A stretch of 64,000 nt of DNA from Brevundimonas sp. UBA7506. GTDB lineage: Bacteria; Pseudomonadota; Alphaproteobacteria; Caulobacterales; Caulobacteraceae. Below are positions 57,871-64,000 of this stretch, piece by piece. Made by a program: the position numbers and the translations under genes. Positions within the stretch are counted from its first letter, which is position 1, and each line of letters starts with the position of its first letter. The notes under the pieces are model-generated. The model ran no database searches. It was given only the letters and a program-made list of their open reading frames with translations, and was not told where the DNA came from. Location: NCBI RefSeq assembly GCF_002479495.1, contig NZ_DLNQ01000015.1, positions 506,969 to 570,968 of the forward strand, written 5' to 3'.

Positions 57871-59256
57871 ATGTCCGTCGTTCACTCCGACCTGCTGATC
57901 GCCGCTTCCGACGCCGCACGCCCCGTGCGTGTGGTCAAGACCGGGCAGGCGCTGACCGGCAAGTCCGCCGTCTGGGCCGAGGCCAACGGCTTCACCGGCA
58001 AGGCGGGCCAGCTGCTGATCGTCCCCGGCGACGACGGCGCGGCGGCCGAGGCCCTGTTCGGCGCCGGCGAGGCCTTCGAGCCGATGAGCGCACGGTCGCT
58101 GCCGACGCGCCTGCCCGCCGGCGACTGGCGGCTCGACGGCGTCGAGGGCGAGACGGCGACGCAGGCCGCCCTGGCCTTCGCCCTCGGCGGCTATCTGTTC
58201 GACCGCTACAAGGCCCGGCCCGAGCGCGGCCGCGCCCGTCTCGTGGCCCCCGCCGGTCTTGACCTGATCGAGACCCTGAACATCGCCGCCGCCGCCGCCC
58301 TGGCCCGCGAGATGGTCGACACTCCCGCCGCCGACATGGGGCCGCTGCAGATCGAGACCATCGCGCGCGAAATCGCCCAATCGGCGGGGGCCGTTCTGAC
58401 TGTCGTCACCGGCGACGCCTTGCTGGAAGACAACTACCCGGCCGTCCACGCCGTCGGCCGCGCCGCCGCCCCGCACCGCGCCCCGCGCGTCGTCGAGATC
58501 GGCTGGAAGCTGGACCGGACCGACCTGCCGCTGGTGGCCCTGGTCGGCAAGGGGGTGGTGTTCGACACCGGCGGTCTGGACCTCAAGCCCGCCGCCGGCA
58601 TGCGCAACATGAAGAAGGACATGGGCGGCTCGGCCCATGCCCTCGCGCTCGGCCGACTGATCATGCAGGCCGACCTGCCGGTGCGGCTCGTGGTCCTGGT
58701 CGCCGCCGTCGAGAACGCGGTGTCCGCCGACGCCTTCCGCCCCGGCGACATCCTGTCCAGCCGCAAGGGACTGACCATTGAGATCGGCAATACCGACGCC
58801 GAAGGCCGCCTGATCCTGGCCGACGTCCTGACGCGGGCGGGAGAGCACAATCCTGACCTGACACTGGACTTCGCCACCCTGACCGGCGCCGCGCGCATGG
58901 CGCTGGGGCCCGAACTGCCGCCGCTTTACACCGACGACGAGGCCCTGGCCGAGGGCATTCTCAGCGCCGGGCGCGCGGTGGGCGATCCCCTGTGGCGGAT
59001 GCCGCTCTGGGCCGGATATCGCGCCTCGCTGGACAGCGAGATCGCCGACGTCAGGAATGATTCCGCCGCCTGGGCCCAGGCCGGATCGGTGACGGCGGCC
59101 CTGTTCCTGCAAAAGTTCGCGCCGACGACCGGATCATGGGCGCACATGGACATCTTCGCCTGGAATCCGCGCGCCCAGCCGGGGCGCCCGGAGGGCGGCG
59201 AAGCCCAGGCCCTGCGCGCCTGCTACCGCTACCTGCGCGACCGATTCGCGAAATAG
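57871..59256 (+). CDS. Leucyl aminopeptidase family protein (M17)
   Basis: A 461-residue cytosolic metallopeptidase that removes N-terminal residues. The signature NTDAEGRLILADVL (~306-319) and the metal ligands in VGKGVVFDTGGLDLKP and KKDMGGSA are intact. It has the C-terminal domain of PepA and a shorter, divergent N-terminal domain, closer to PepB-like forms. It precedes an NlpC/P60 gene by 40 nt, which suggests joint expression in peptide or murein turnover. Confidence 0.92.
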   Translation: MSVVHSDLLIAASDAARPVRVVKTGQALTGKSAVWAEANGFTGKAGQLLIVPGDDGAAAEALFGAGEAFEPMSARSLPTRLPAGDWRLDGVEGETATQAALAFALGGYLFDRYKARPERGRARLVAPAGLDLIETLNIAAAAALAREMVDTPAADMGPLQIETIAREIAQSAGAVLTVVTGDALLEDNYPAVHAVGRAAAPHRAPRVVEIGWKLDRTDLPLVALVGKGVVFDTGGLDLKPAAGMRNMKKDMGGSAHALALGRLIMQADLPVRLVVLVAAVENAVSADAFRPGDILSSRKGLTIEIGNTDAEGRLILADVLTRAGEHNPDLTLDFATLTGAARMALGPELPPLYTDDEALAEGILSAGRAVGDPLWRMPLWAGYRASLDSEIADVRNDSAAWAQAGSVTAALFLQKFAPTTGSWAHMDIFAWNPRAQPGRPEGGEAQALRACYRYLRDRFAK

Positions 59257-59296
59257 CCAAGGCTGTTAACGCCCGATTTGGCTTCGGAGTTTACAT

Positions 59297-60139
59297 ATGA
59301 CGGTTCACCCGCGTGAACCGACGCCGAGGCCCTGTTTGTCCGACCTTCTGGCCCTTCTCCCGCCCGGCCCGCCTCTGATCCTTCGGGACGGAGAGCGGAT
59401 CGTGCTGGCCGAACAGGCGCTGGAAGGCCTGATGCCGGCCGAGGCCTATGTGCGGCTTGAACCCATGCATTGCCGGGTGCCGATCGCCGACATCCTGTCG
59501 GACGCGGATCAACGCATCGACCAGCTTCTGCACGGCGAGGCCTTCGACGTCCTGCATCGTCAGGACGACCGGGCCTGGGGGCGCGCCCGTCGCGACGGCG
59601 TCGTCGGCTGGGTGGCGCTGGAGGTCCTGGCGTCCGGCGCGCCCCTGGCCCGTCGTCGGGTTTCCTCCGTGTCCGCCGTCCTGCCGCTGAACGCCCTGGT
59701 GGGCGAGGCCGCTGAAGGCGTCAGCGAGGCCGATCTGCAAGCCGTCGGCGACTTCGAGCGCGAGCCGGTGGCCGTGGCCGAACGTCTGCTGGGTCGCCCG
59801 CACGCCCTGGGCGCCCGCTCCTCGTTCGAGACCGACTGCTCGGGTCTGGTGCAGCAGGCCTTGCTGGCCTGCGGTCTGCCCGGTCCGCGCCGCTCCGACG
59901 CCCAGGCCGACCTCGGTCGCCCCATCGCGCGCGCAGAGGCCCGGCGCGGCGATCTGGTCGTCTGGATGGCGCCGAACCGCGACCACGACTGGACCGGCCA
60001 CTCGGCCATCATGGTCGACGCCGATCAGGTCATTCACTCCACCGGCGTGCGCGGCGGCGTGGTCATCGAGACCCTGGCCGAGGTCGAGACCCGCCTGACC
60101 GGCGAAGGCTTCGCGTTTGCGGTTTTCCGGCGGATCTGA
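59297..60139 (+). CDS. NlpC/P60 family peptidoglycan endopeptidase
   Basis: A 280-residue protein: SH3-like region(s) in the first ~130 residues (AEAYVRLEPMHCRVPIADIL, GEAFDVLHRQDDRAWGRA) and a C-terminal NlpC/P60 domain. The catalytic Cys is in FETDCSGLVQQAL and the His in WTGHSAIMVD, with RRGDLVVW between. No signal peptide is visible, so it may act in the cytoplasm on murein peptides, as dipeptidyl-peptidase VI-like enzymes do. It follows the aminopeptidase gene. Confidence 0.9.
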   Translation: MTVHPREPTPRPCLSDLLALLPPGPPLILRDGERIVLAEQALEGLMPAEAYVRLEPMHCRVPIADILSDADQRIDQLLHGEAFDVLHRQDDRAWGRARRDGVVGWVALEVLASGAPLARRRVSSVSAVLPLNALVGEAAEGVSEADLQAVGDFEREPVAVAERLLGRPHALGARSSFETDCSGLVQQALLACGLPGPRRSDAQADLGRPIARAEARRGDLVVWMAPNRDHDWTGHSAIMVDADQVIHSTGVRGGVVIETLAEVETRLTGEGFAFAVFRRI

Positions 60140-60145
60140 ATTTTC

Positions 60146-60325
60146 AATCCTCCCCTGCGAAGCGGGGGAGGGGGACCATGCGCAGCATGGTGGAGGGGGC
60201 GAAAGCAAGGGCGCCTGATCACGATGGGCGTCTGGTGCTTCCAAGTATCGAAGGTTGCAACTGTAGCCGCCCCCTCCACCGCTACGCGGTCCCCCTCCCC
60301 CTCCCCCGTTTCACCGGGGGGAGGA
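60146..60325 (+). repeat. Palindromic repeat family A, copy 4
   Basis: Begins AATCCTCCCCTGCG and ends GGGGAGGATC, with GGGGGACCATGCGCAGCATGG in the left unit and CACCGCTACGCGGTCCCCC in the right unit, the swapped order of copy 3. It starts 6 nt after the NlpC/P60 stop. Confidence 0.85.
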
Positions 60326-60341
60326 TCAGACCCCCGAACGC

Positions 60342-60366
60342 AGAAAAGGCGGCCCGAAGGCCGCCT
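60342..60366 (-). terminator. Intrinsic terminator of cytochrome c gene
   Basis: A 10-bp stem (60343-60352 with 60357-60366) with a CGAA/TTCG loop, T-rich on the minus strand. Confidence 0.85.
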
Positions 60367-60392
60367 TTCCCGTCGTCTTGAATATCTGACGC

Positions 60393-61094
60393 TTAGGCCG
60401 TCGGAGCGCTGGTCGCGGCCGGCGGGGCGGCCGGGGTGGCCTGGGTCGTGGCCGGAGCCGCGCCCTCGGCCGCCGGAGCGGCGGCGCCTTCGGCCGCAGC
60501 CGCGCCTTCAACCGCCGGAGCCGCAGCCGCGCCCGGTTGACGGGCCGGGTCCGAAGCCGGAATGGCGACGCCGCCCGAGCCTTGGGTGCGCAGCCAGGCG
60601 ATCAGGTTGATGCGGGTCTTCTCGTCGCGGATGCCGGCGAAGGACATCTTGGTGCCCGGGACGTAACGGCCCGGCGCGGTCAGGAAGTGATCCAGTTCGT
60701 CATAGCCCCAGGTCGGAGCCTCGGCCTTGTGCTTGGCCATGGCGTCCGAATAGGCGAAGCCGGCGCGGTGCATGACCGGACCGCCGAGGACGCCGTTCAG
60801 GTTTGGACCAATGCCGTCGGCGCCGCCCGCATTGGCGGTGTGGCAGGCCTGGCAGCGCGCGAAGGCGGCTTCACCGGCGGCCAGGTCGGCGGTCGGCAGG
60901 ACCGTGCCCCAGTCGATCGGGAGGGCGGCGGGCTCGGCGCCCGCGGATTCTTCCGGCGCGTCCACAAAGTAGCCCATCTTTTCCGGCTGCTTGGTGTGAT
61001 AGACCATGCCCGAAACTTGCTGGACCACCAGGATCACAAAGGCGGTGCCCAGGCACGCGCCCATAATCTTGTTCCACTTCAGATCGCCGCTCAT
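60393..61094 (-). CDS. Membrane-anchored cytochrome c (CycM/c552 type)
   Basis: A 233-residue cytochrome. An uncleaved N-terminal helix (~10-30) anchors a periplasmic class I domain with CQACH heme site (~81-85) and distal Met in PGTKMSFAGI. It likely carries electrons from the bc1 complex to cytochrome oxidase, like CycM of rhizobia. The last ~45 residues are an Ala/Pro/Glu-rich tail made of AAPAxEGAA-like repeats and probably unstructured. Located between repeat copy 4 and kdsB, divergent from the latter. Confidence 0.92.
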   Translation of the reverse strand: MSGDLKWNKIMGACLGTAFVILVVQQVSGMVYHTKQPEKMGYFVDAPEESAGAEPAALPIDWGTVLPTADLAAGEAAFARCQACHTANAGGADGIGPNLNGVLGGPVMHRAGFAYSDAMAKHKAEAPTWGYDELDHFLTAPGRYVPGTKMSFAGIRDEKTRINLIAWLRTQGSGGVAIPASDPARQPGAAAAPAVEGAAAAEGAAAPAAEGAAPATTQATPAAPPAATSAPTA

Positions 61095-61237
61095 GCGCGT
61101 CGTCGCTTCCCGTCTCTAATGAGCCCCCCAACCGCGAAGCGGCCTCAGGCATTCTTGCGTCGGCGTCTCTTACACGCTAGCGCGACCTTCGCAACCGGCC
61201 CGGGCGTTTCCGGGCGTCGCAGGACGTCGTCAAGTCG

Positions 61238-61960
61238 ATGAATCCGCTGATAATGATACCCGCTCGCATGGCGGCGACCCGTTTGCCGAACAAGCCGCTG
61301 GCCGATATCGGCGGCAAGCCCATGATCGTGCGGGCCTGGGAGCAGGCGGCCCTGTCCGGCTTCCGCGTGGCCGTGGCGGCGGGCGATCCCGAGATTGTCG
61401 AGGCGGTCGAGGCGGCGGGCGGTCTGGCCGTTCTGACCGATCCCGACCTGCCCAGCGGCTCCGACCGTATCCGCGCGGCGGTCGAGGCGGTCGATCCTGA
61501 CGGCGCCCACGACCTGGTCATCAACATCCAGGGCGACATGCCCTTCGCTTCGCCGGATCTGGCGCGGGCCTGCGCCGATCTGCTGGCGCGCGAATCGGCC
61601 TGCGACATCGCCACCCTGGTCGCGGCCGAGGCCGACGTCTCGGACCGGACCAATCCCGACGTGGTGAAAGCCGTCCTGGCCCTGCCGGAAGGCGGAACCA
61701 GCGGCCGCGCCCTCTACTTCACCCGCTCGGCGCTCTACGGGGACGGTCCGATCTGGCGCCACGTCGGCATCTACGGCTACCGCCGCGAGGCTCTGATGCG
61801 CTTCTGCGCCGCCCCGCCCTCTCCGTTGGAGAAGCGCGAGAAGCTGGAGCAACTGCGGGCGTTGGAGATGGGCCTGCAGATCTGGGCCTCGGTCATCGAC
61901 GAAGCCCCGCTGTCGGTCGACAATCCGGCGGATCTGCAAGCGGCAAGGAAGCTGGTCTGA
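61238..61960 (+). CDS. kdsB: 3-deoxy-manno-octulosonate cytidylyltransferase
   Basis: A 240-residue enzyme that activates KDO with CTP for lipopolysaccharide core synthesis. Motifs: MIPARMAATRLPNKPLADIGGKPMIVR (CTP-binding), TDPDLPSGSDRI, NIQGDMPF and YGYRREAL. Length is typical. A single gene, ending 9 nt before repeat family E. Confidence 0.95.
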   Translation: MNPLIMIPARMAATRLPNKPLADIGGKPMIVRAWEQAALSGFRVAVAAGDPEIVEAVEAAGGLAVLTDPDLPSGSDRIRAAVEAVDPDGAHDLVINIQGDMPFASPDLARACADLLARESACDIATLVAAEADVSDRTNPDVVKAVLALPEGGTSGRALYFTRSALYGDGPIWRHVGIYGYRREALMRFCAAPPSPLEKREKLEQLRALEMGLQIWASVIDEAPLSVDNPADLQAARKLV

Positions 61961-61968
61961 TCCAACCT

Positions 61969-62140
61969 TCCTTCTCCCCTTGAGGGAGAAGGTGGGGCCG
62001 AAGGCCTCGGATGAGGGGTATCGACGCGACGCTTGAATTCAGCGTCGCCCAGCCGTCGAAGTCATTTGTCGGACGCCGAAGCGCTCACACCCCTCATCCG
62101 TCTCGCTGCGCGAGCCACCTTCTCCCTCAAGGGGAGAAGG
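61969..62140. repeat. Palindromic repeat family E
   Basis: Two units with the core CCTTCTCCC-CTTGA-GGGAGAAGG (61970-61992 and inverted at 62117-62140), each joined to CGGATGAGGGGT or its complement ACCCCTCATCCG. A nearly unrelated 70-nt spacer lies between. It separates the convergent kdsB and nudC genes and may end transcription of both. Confidence 0.8.
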
Positions 62141-62143
62141 TCT

Positions 62144-63061
62144 CTATTCTTGCGCCCACGCCTCCAGCAGCCGCCGCGCGATCGCGAACGGCGGCGGAGC
62201 GTGGATCGACCCGTGCGTGCCCGCCAGCACCGCCCGCGCTTCGCCTCGCGTCAGCCAGGCCACGGCCTCCAGCTCGGTCTGGTCCGGCGCGGCGTTGTCG
62301 TCCGTGACCTCGGCGATCAGGCCGATCATCAGCTGGGCCGGGAAGGGCCAGGGCTGACTGGAATGGTAGGCGACGCTCGACACCGTCAGGCCCGCTTCCT
62401 CCATCACCTCGCGGGCGCAGGCTTCCTCGATGGATTCGCCGGGCTCCATGAAGCCGGCCAGGGCCGACATCCGGCCCTCGGGCCAGATCGCCTGGCGCCC
62501 CAGCAGACAGCGGGGTTCGGCGCCGCCCTTGTAGACCGGCAGCATGATGACGACCGGATCGACGCGCGGAAAATGCTCGACCCCGCAGGCCGGGCAGACC
62601 CGTCGCCACCCGCCCGAGGCCTGATCCGTCGCCTTGCCGCAGGCGGCGCAGAATCCATGGCGGCGGCGCCAATCGAACAGGCTCTTGGCCGTGCCCGCTA
62701 TCGCGACATCGGCTTCCGGCAGGGCGGTGGCGGCCGCGCGCATCTCGATGAACTGACCCAGGCCCCCGGCGGGGCCTGTGGTGGGGTCGATCGAGCTCTC
62801 GAACTCGACCGCAAAGACCGGCGCGCCCTTCCACAGACCGAGGAAGACGTCGCGGTCGGGAACCAGATCGCGTCCATGCCCCAGTGAGAGCCAGACCAGG
62901 CGCTGCCCGCCCTCATGATCCTCGACCAGGGGCCGCCCCTCCCACAGCACCATGGCCAGGGCCTCGGGATTGGCCTCCTGCTCGCCCAGCCAGGCGGCGT
63001 CGTTGCGAAGGTCGCCCGAGCGGTCGAGCGGATTGCCGGAGAAGACGTTGCGATAAGGCAT
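62144..63061 (-). CDS. nudC: NAD(+)/NADH diphosphatase
   Basis: A 305-residue Nudix enzyme that splits NADH to NMNH and AMP and removes NAD caps from RNA. The zinc ribbon is CAACGK / CPACGVEHFPR, the Nudix box is GFMEPGESIEEACAREVMEE, and SQPWPFPAQLMIG matches the NudC-specific SQPWPFPxS with Ala in place of Ser. Monocistronic, divergent from the SRP RNA. Confidence 0.95.
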   Translation of the reverse strand: MPYRNVFSGNPLDRSGDLRNDAAWLGEQEANPEALAMVLWEGRPLVEDHEGGQRLVWLSLGHGRDLVPDRDVFLGLWKGAPVFAVEFESSIDPTTGPAGGLGQFIEMRAAATALPEADVAIAGTAKSLFDWRRRHGFCAACGKATDQASGGWRRVCPACGVEHFPRVDPVVIMLPVYKGGAEPRCLLGRQAIWPEGRMSALAGFMEPGESIEEACAREVMEEAGLTVSSVAYHSSQPWPFPAQLMIGLIAEVTDDNAAPDQTELEAVAWLTRGEARAVLAGTHGSIHAPPPFAIARRLLEAWAQE

Positions 63062-63101
63062 GGCGCTTCATACCCCCGACAAGACGACGCGGGGAGGGGT
63101 C

Positions 63102-63130
63102 TTGATTCCCGCGTCGCCAACCGTCATATC
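63102..63130 (+). promoter_or_regulatory. Candidate promoter of the SRP RNA
   Basis: TTGATT (63102-63107), 17-nt spacer, CATATC (63125-63130). A start 6-8 nt downstream would match the 5' end of the folded RNA. Confidence 0.5.
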
Positions 63131-63138
63131 CCTCCTCG

Positions 63139-63221
63139 GAGATCGCGGGCGAAGGCTTCGCCAATCTGGTCAGGGCCGGAAGGCAGCAGCCACAACGAAT
63201 TCCCCTTCGGGTCGCGGTCTC
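63139..63221 (+). ncRNA. ffs: Signal recognition particle 4.5S RNA
   Basis: The small bacterial SRP RNA, partner of Ffh. The universally conserved tetraloop and internal loop region GGTCAGGGCCGGAAGGCAGC (63168-63187) is present, and the flanks form a long hairpin whose base pairs 63139-63147 with 63213-63221 (one wobble). The mature ends may extend a few bases outward. No strong terminator is visible. Confidence 0.9.
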
Positions 63222-63331
63222 CACCCTCTCATGAAATTTGGCGCTATCGTCGATCACGCGGTGATCGGCTGCTTGAGCGCGCAATGACGGCTAACGTTCG
63301 TTGTGCGGCGGCTCGCGGCGTGAGCGCGGCC

Positions 63332-63793
63332 TCAGATCGGCAGCGCCGTGGTGCACTTGATCTGTTCCATGGCGAAAGACGAGCTGACGTCCACCAGCGG
63401 GGCGATCTGGATCAGGCGCTTGTAGAAGCGGTCATAGGCGGCGATGTCGCTGACGACGACCTTGAGCAGATAGTCGGTCTCGCCGCTCATCCGATAGAAT
63501 TCGACGACTTCCGGCATGGCCGACGCGCCCTGGGCGAATCGCTCCAGCCATTCGCCGTCGTGGTGGCGGGTGCGGATGGCGACGAAGACCACCAGCACCA
63601 GATCCAGCTTGTCGCGGTTGAGCAGAGCCACCCGGCGCTCGATGAAACCCTCGTCCTCGAGGCGACGCACCCGTTTCCAGCACGGGGTCTGGGACAGCCC
63701 GACCCGCTCGGCCAGCTCGGCGATGGTCAACGACCCGTCGGCCTGCAACTCGCGCAGGATGCGAAGATCGGACGGATCGAGAGAATGCTTCAC
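63332..63793 (-). CDS. Lrp/AsnC family transcriptional regulator
   Basis: A 153-residue feast/famine regulator. The N-terminal winged helix-turn-helix (LRILRELQADGSLTIAELAE, VGLSQTPCWKRVRRLEDEGF) binds DNA, and the C-terminal RAM domain (VVEFYRMSGETDYLLKVVV, YDRFYKRLIQI) binds an amino-acid effector. It sits beside the tRNA-Gly remnant with no obvious target gene adjacent. Confidence 0.93.
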   Translation of the reverse strand: MKHSLDPSDLRILRELQADGSLTIAELAERVGLSQTPCWKRVRRLEDEGFIERRVALLNRDKLDLVLVVFVAIRTRHHDGEWLERFAQGASAMPEVVEFYRMSGETDYLLKVVVSDIAAYDRFYKRLIQIAPLVDVSSSFAMEQIKCTTALPI

Positions 63794-63841
63794 CGGACAG
63801 CCCCGCTAAGCCCCCGTCGGGACAGCCCATCGACGCGGAAC

Positions 63842-63916
63842 TGGAGCGGCCGGCGGGAATCGAACCCGCGACATTCAGCTTGGGAAGCTCGATGTTTCAT
63901 CGGAAAATCAGGCCAC
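63842..63916 (-). pseudogene. tRNA-Gly(CCC) remnant: intact 3' half, degenerate 5' half
   Basis: On the minus strand, 63889 down to 63842 is a perfect 3' half of tRNA-Gly: the TTCCCAA anticodon loop with CCC, the GCGGG/CCCGC T-stem with TTCGATT loop, the CGGCCGC acceptor strand, T and an encoded CCA. The 5' half should start GCGGCCG with GTAGCTCA..., but reads GTGGCCT at exactly the right distance (75 nt total) and then TTTTCC..., with no G18G19 or U8, and only three anticodon-stem pairs. It is therefore either an integration-site copy of the 3' end or a decayed tRNA. Confidence 0.65.
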
Positions 63917-64000
63917 TAGGTGCAAAACAGGCGCTAAGGACGCCGTTAGGTGTCAATAGGTTAGCTTAGCGCCGCAAAACTGCAGCAACCTATTTGACCC
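63890..64000. mobile_element. Possible end of an integrated element (continues past window)
   Basis: The last ~110 nt are about 50% GC by my count, well below the surrounding DNA. They hold inverted repeats GGCGCTAAG (63930) / CTTAGCGCC (63965) and AATAGGTT (63955) / AACCTATT (63987), and TAGGTG twice (63917, 63947). Such short repeats next to a tRNA 3' fragment recall integrase arm sites. No gene is visible yet. Confidence 0.4.

Overview
The window is a GC-rich, densely packed chromosomal segment of an alphaproteobacterium. Gene families, GTG/TTG starts, two TonB-dependent receptors (one of the Xanthomonas/Caulobacter type), a split F-type ATPase operon and a PduO/HIG1 neighbourhood all suggest Caulobacterales, most likely a Brevundimonas-like organism. 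This placement is inferred from protein families, not from a marker-gene search. Nearly all of the window is coding and most genes are housekeeping. I see no CRISPR array, transposase, prophage or defence island.

Left part (1-18.6 kb): a quinone-oxidoreductase gene between two paralogous 2OG-Fe(II) oxygenases, a DUF1232 protein, an SDR, tRNA-Gly(GCC), a large TonB receptor, dihydrolipoyl dehydrogenase, a zinc-ribbon methyltransferase, a 36-residue membrane peptide, an atypical SDR, a two-lobed retropepsin-like protease, the minus-strand operon fsa-DUF484-xerC, priA, and a terC-glutaminyl cyclase pair.

Middle (18.6-36.9 kb): the F1 operon atpHAGDC, with a truncated epsilon subunit and an Ala/Lys-rich extension on beta; rppH; a lone ABC ATPase; a run of small genes (zinc finger, glyoxalase, lipoprotein); then nadD-rsfS-rlmH-envC-ctpA and a divergent polysaccharide deacetylase, which link NAD synthesis, ribosome maturation and cell-wall hydrolysis; an amidohydrolase; and a soluble globin-coupled chemoreceptor.

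Right part (37-64 kb): ahcY, an unrecognised 373-residue protein, a Cir/FepA-like TonB receptor with a possible Fur box, a HIG1 protein with cobalamin adenosyltransferase, phhB-SDR, ubiE-ubiB, arfB, a tandem of secreted amidohydrolases of which one lacks the HxH metal motif, etfBA, thrS-yidD, a NifU-like protein, a TPR protein, leucyl aminopeptidase, NlpC/P60, cytochrome c, kdsB, nudC, the 4.5S SRP RNA and an Lrp regulator.

Intergenic regions carry at least five families of long palindromic repeats, several as multiple copies. The last ~160 bases hold an intact 3' half of tRNA-Gly(CCC) without a proper 5' half, beside a stretch of clearly lower GC that contains short inverted repeats. This looks like the edge of an integrated element that continues beyond the window, and it is the most interesting signal here. 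I found no convincing undescribed multi-gene system inside the window.
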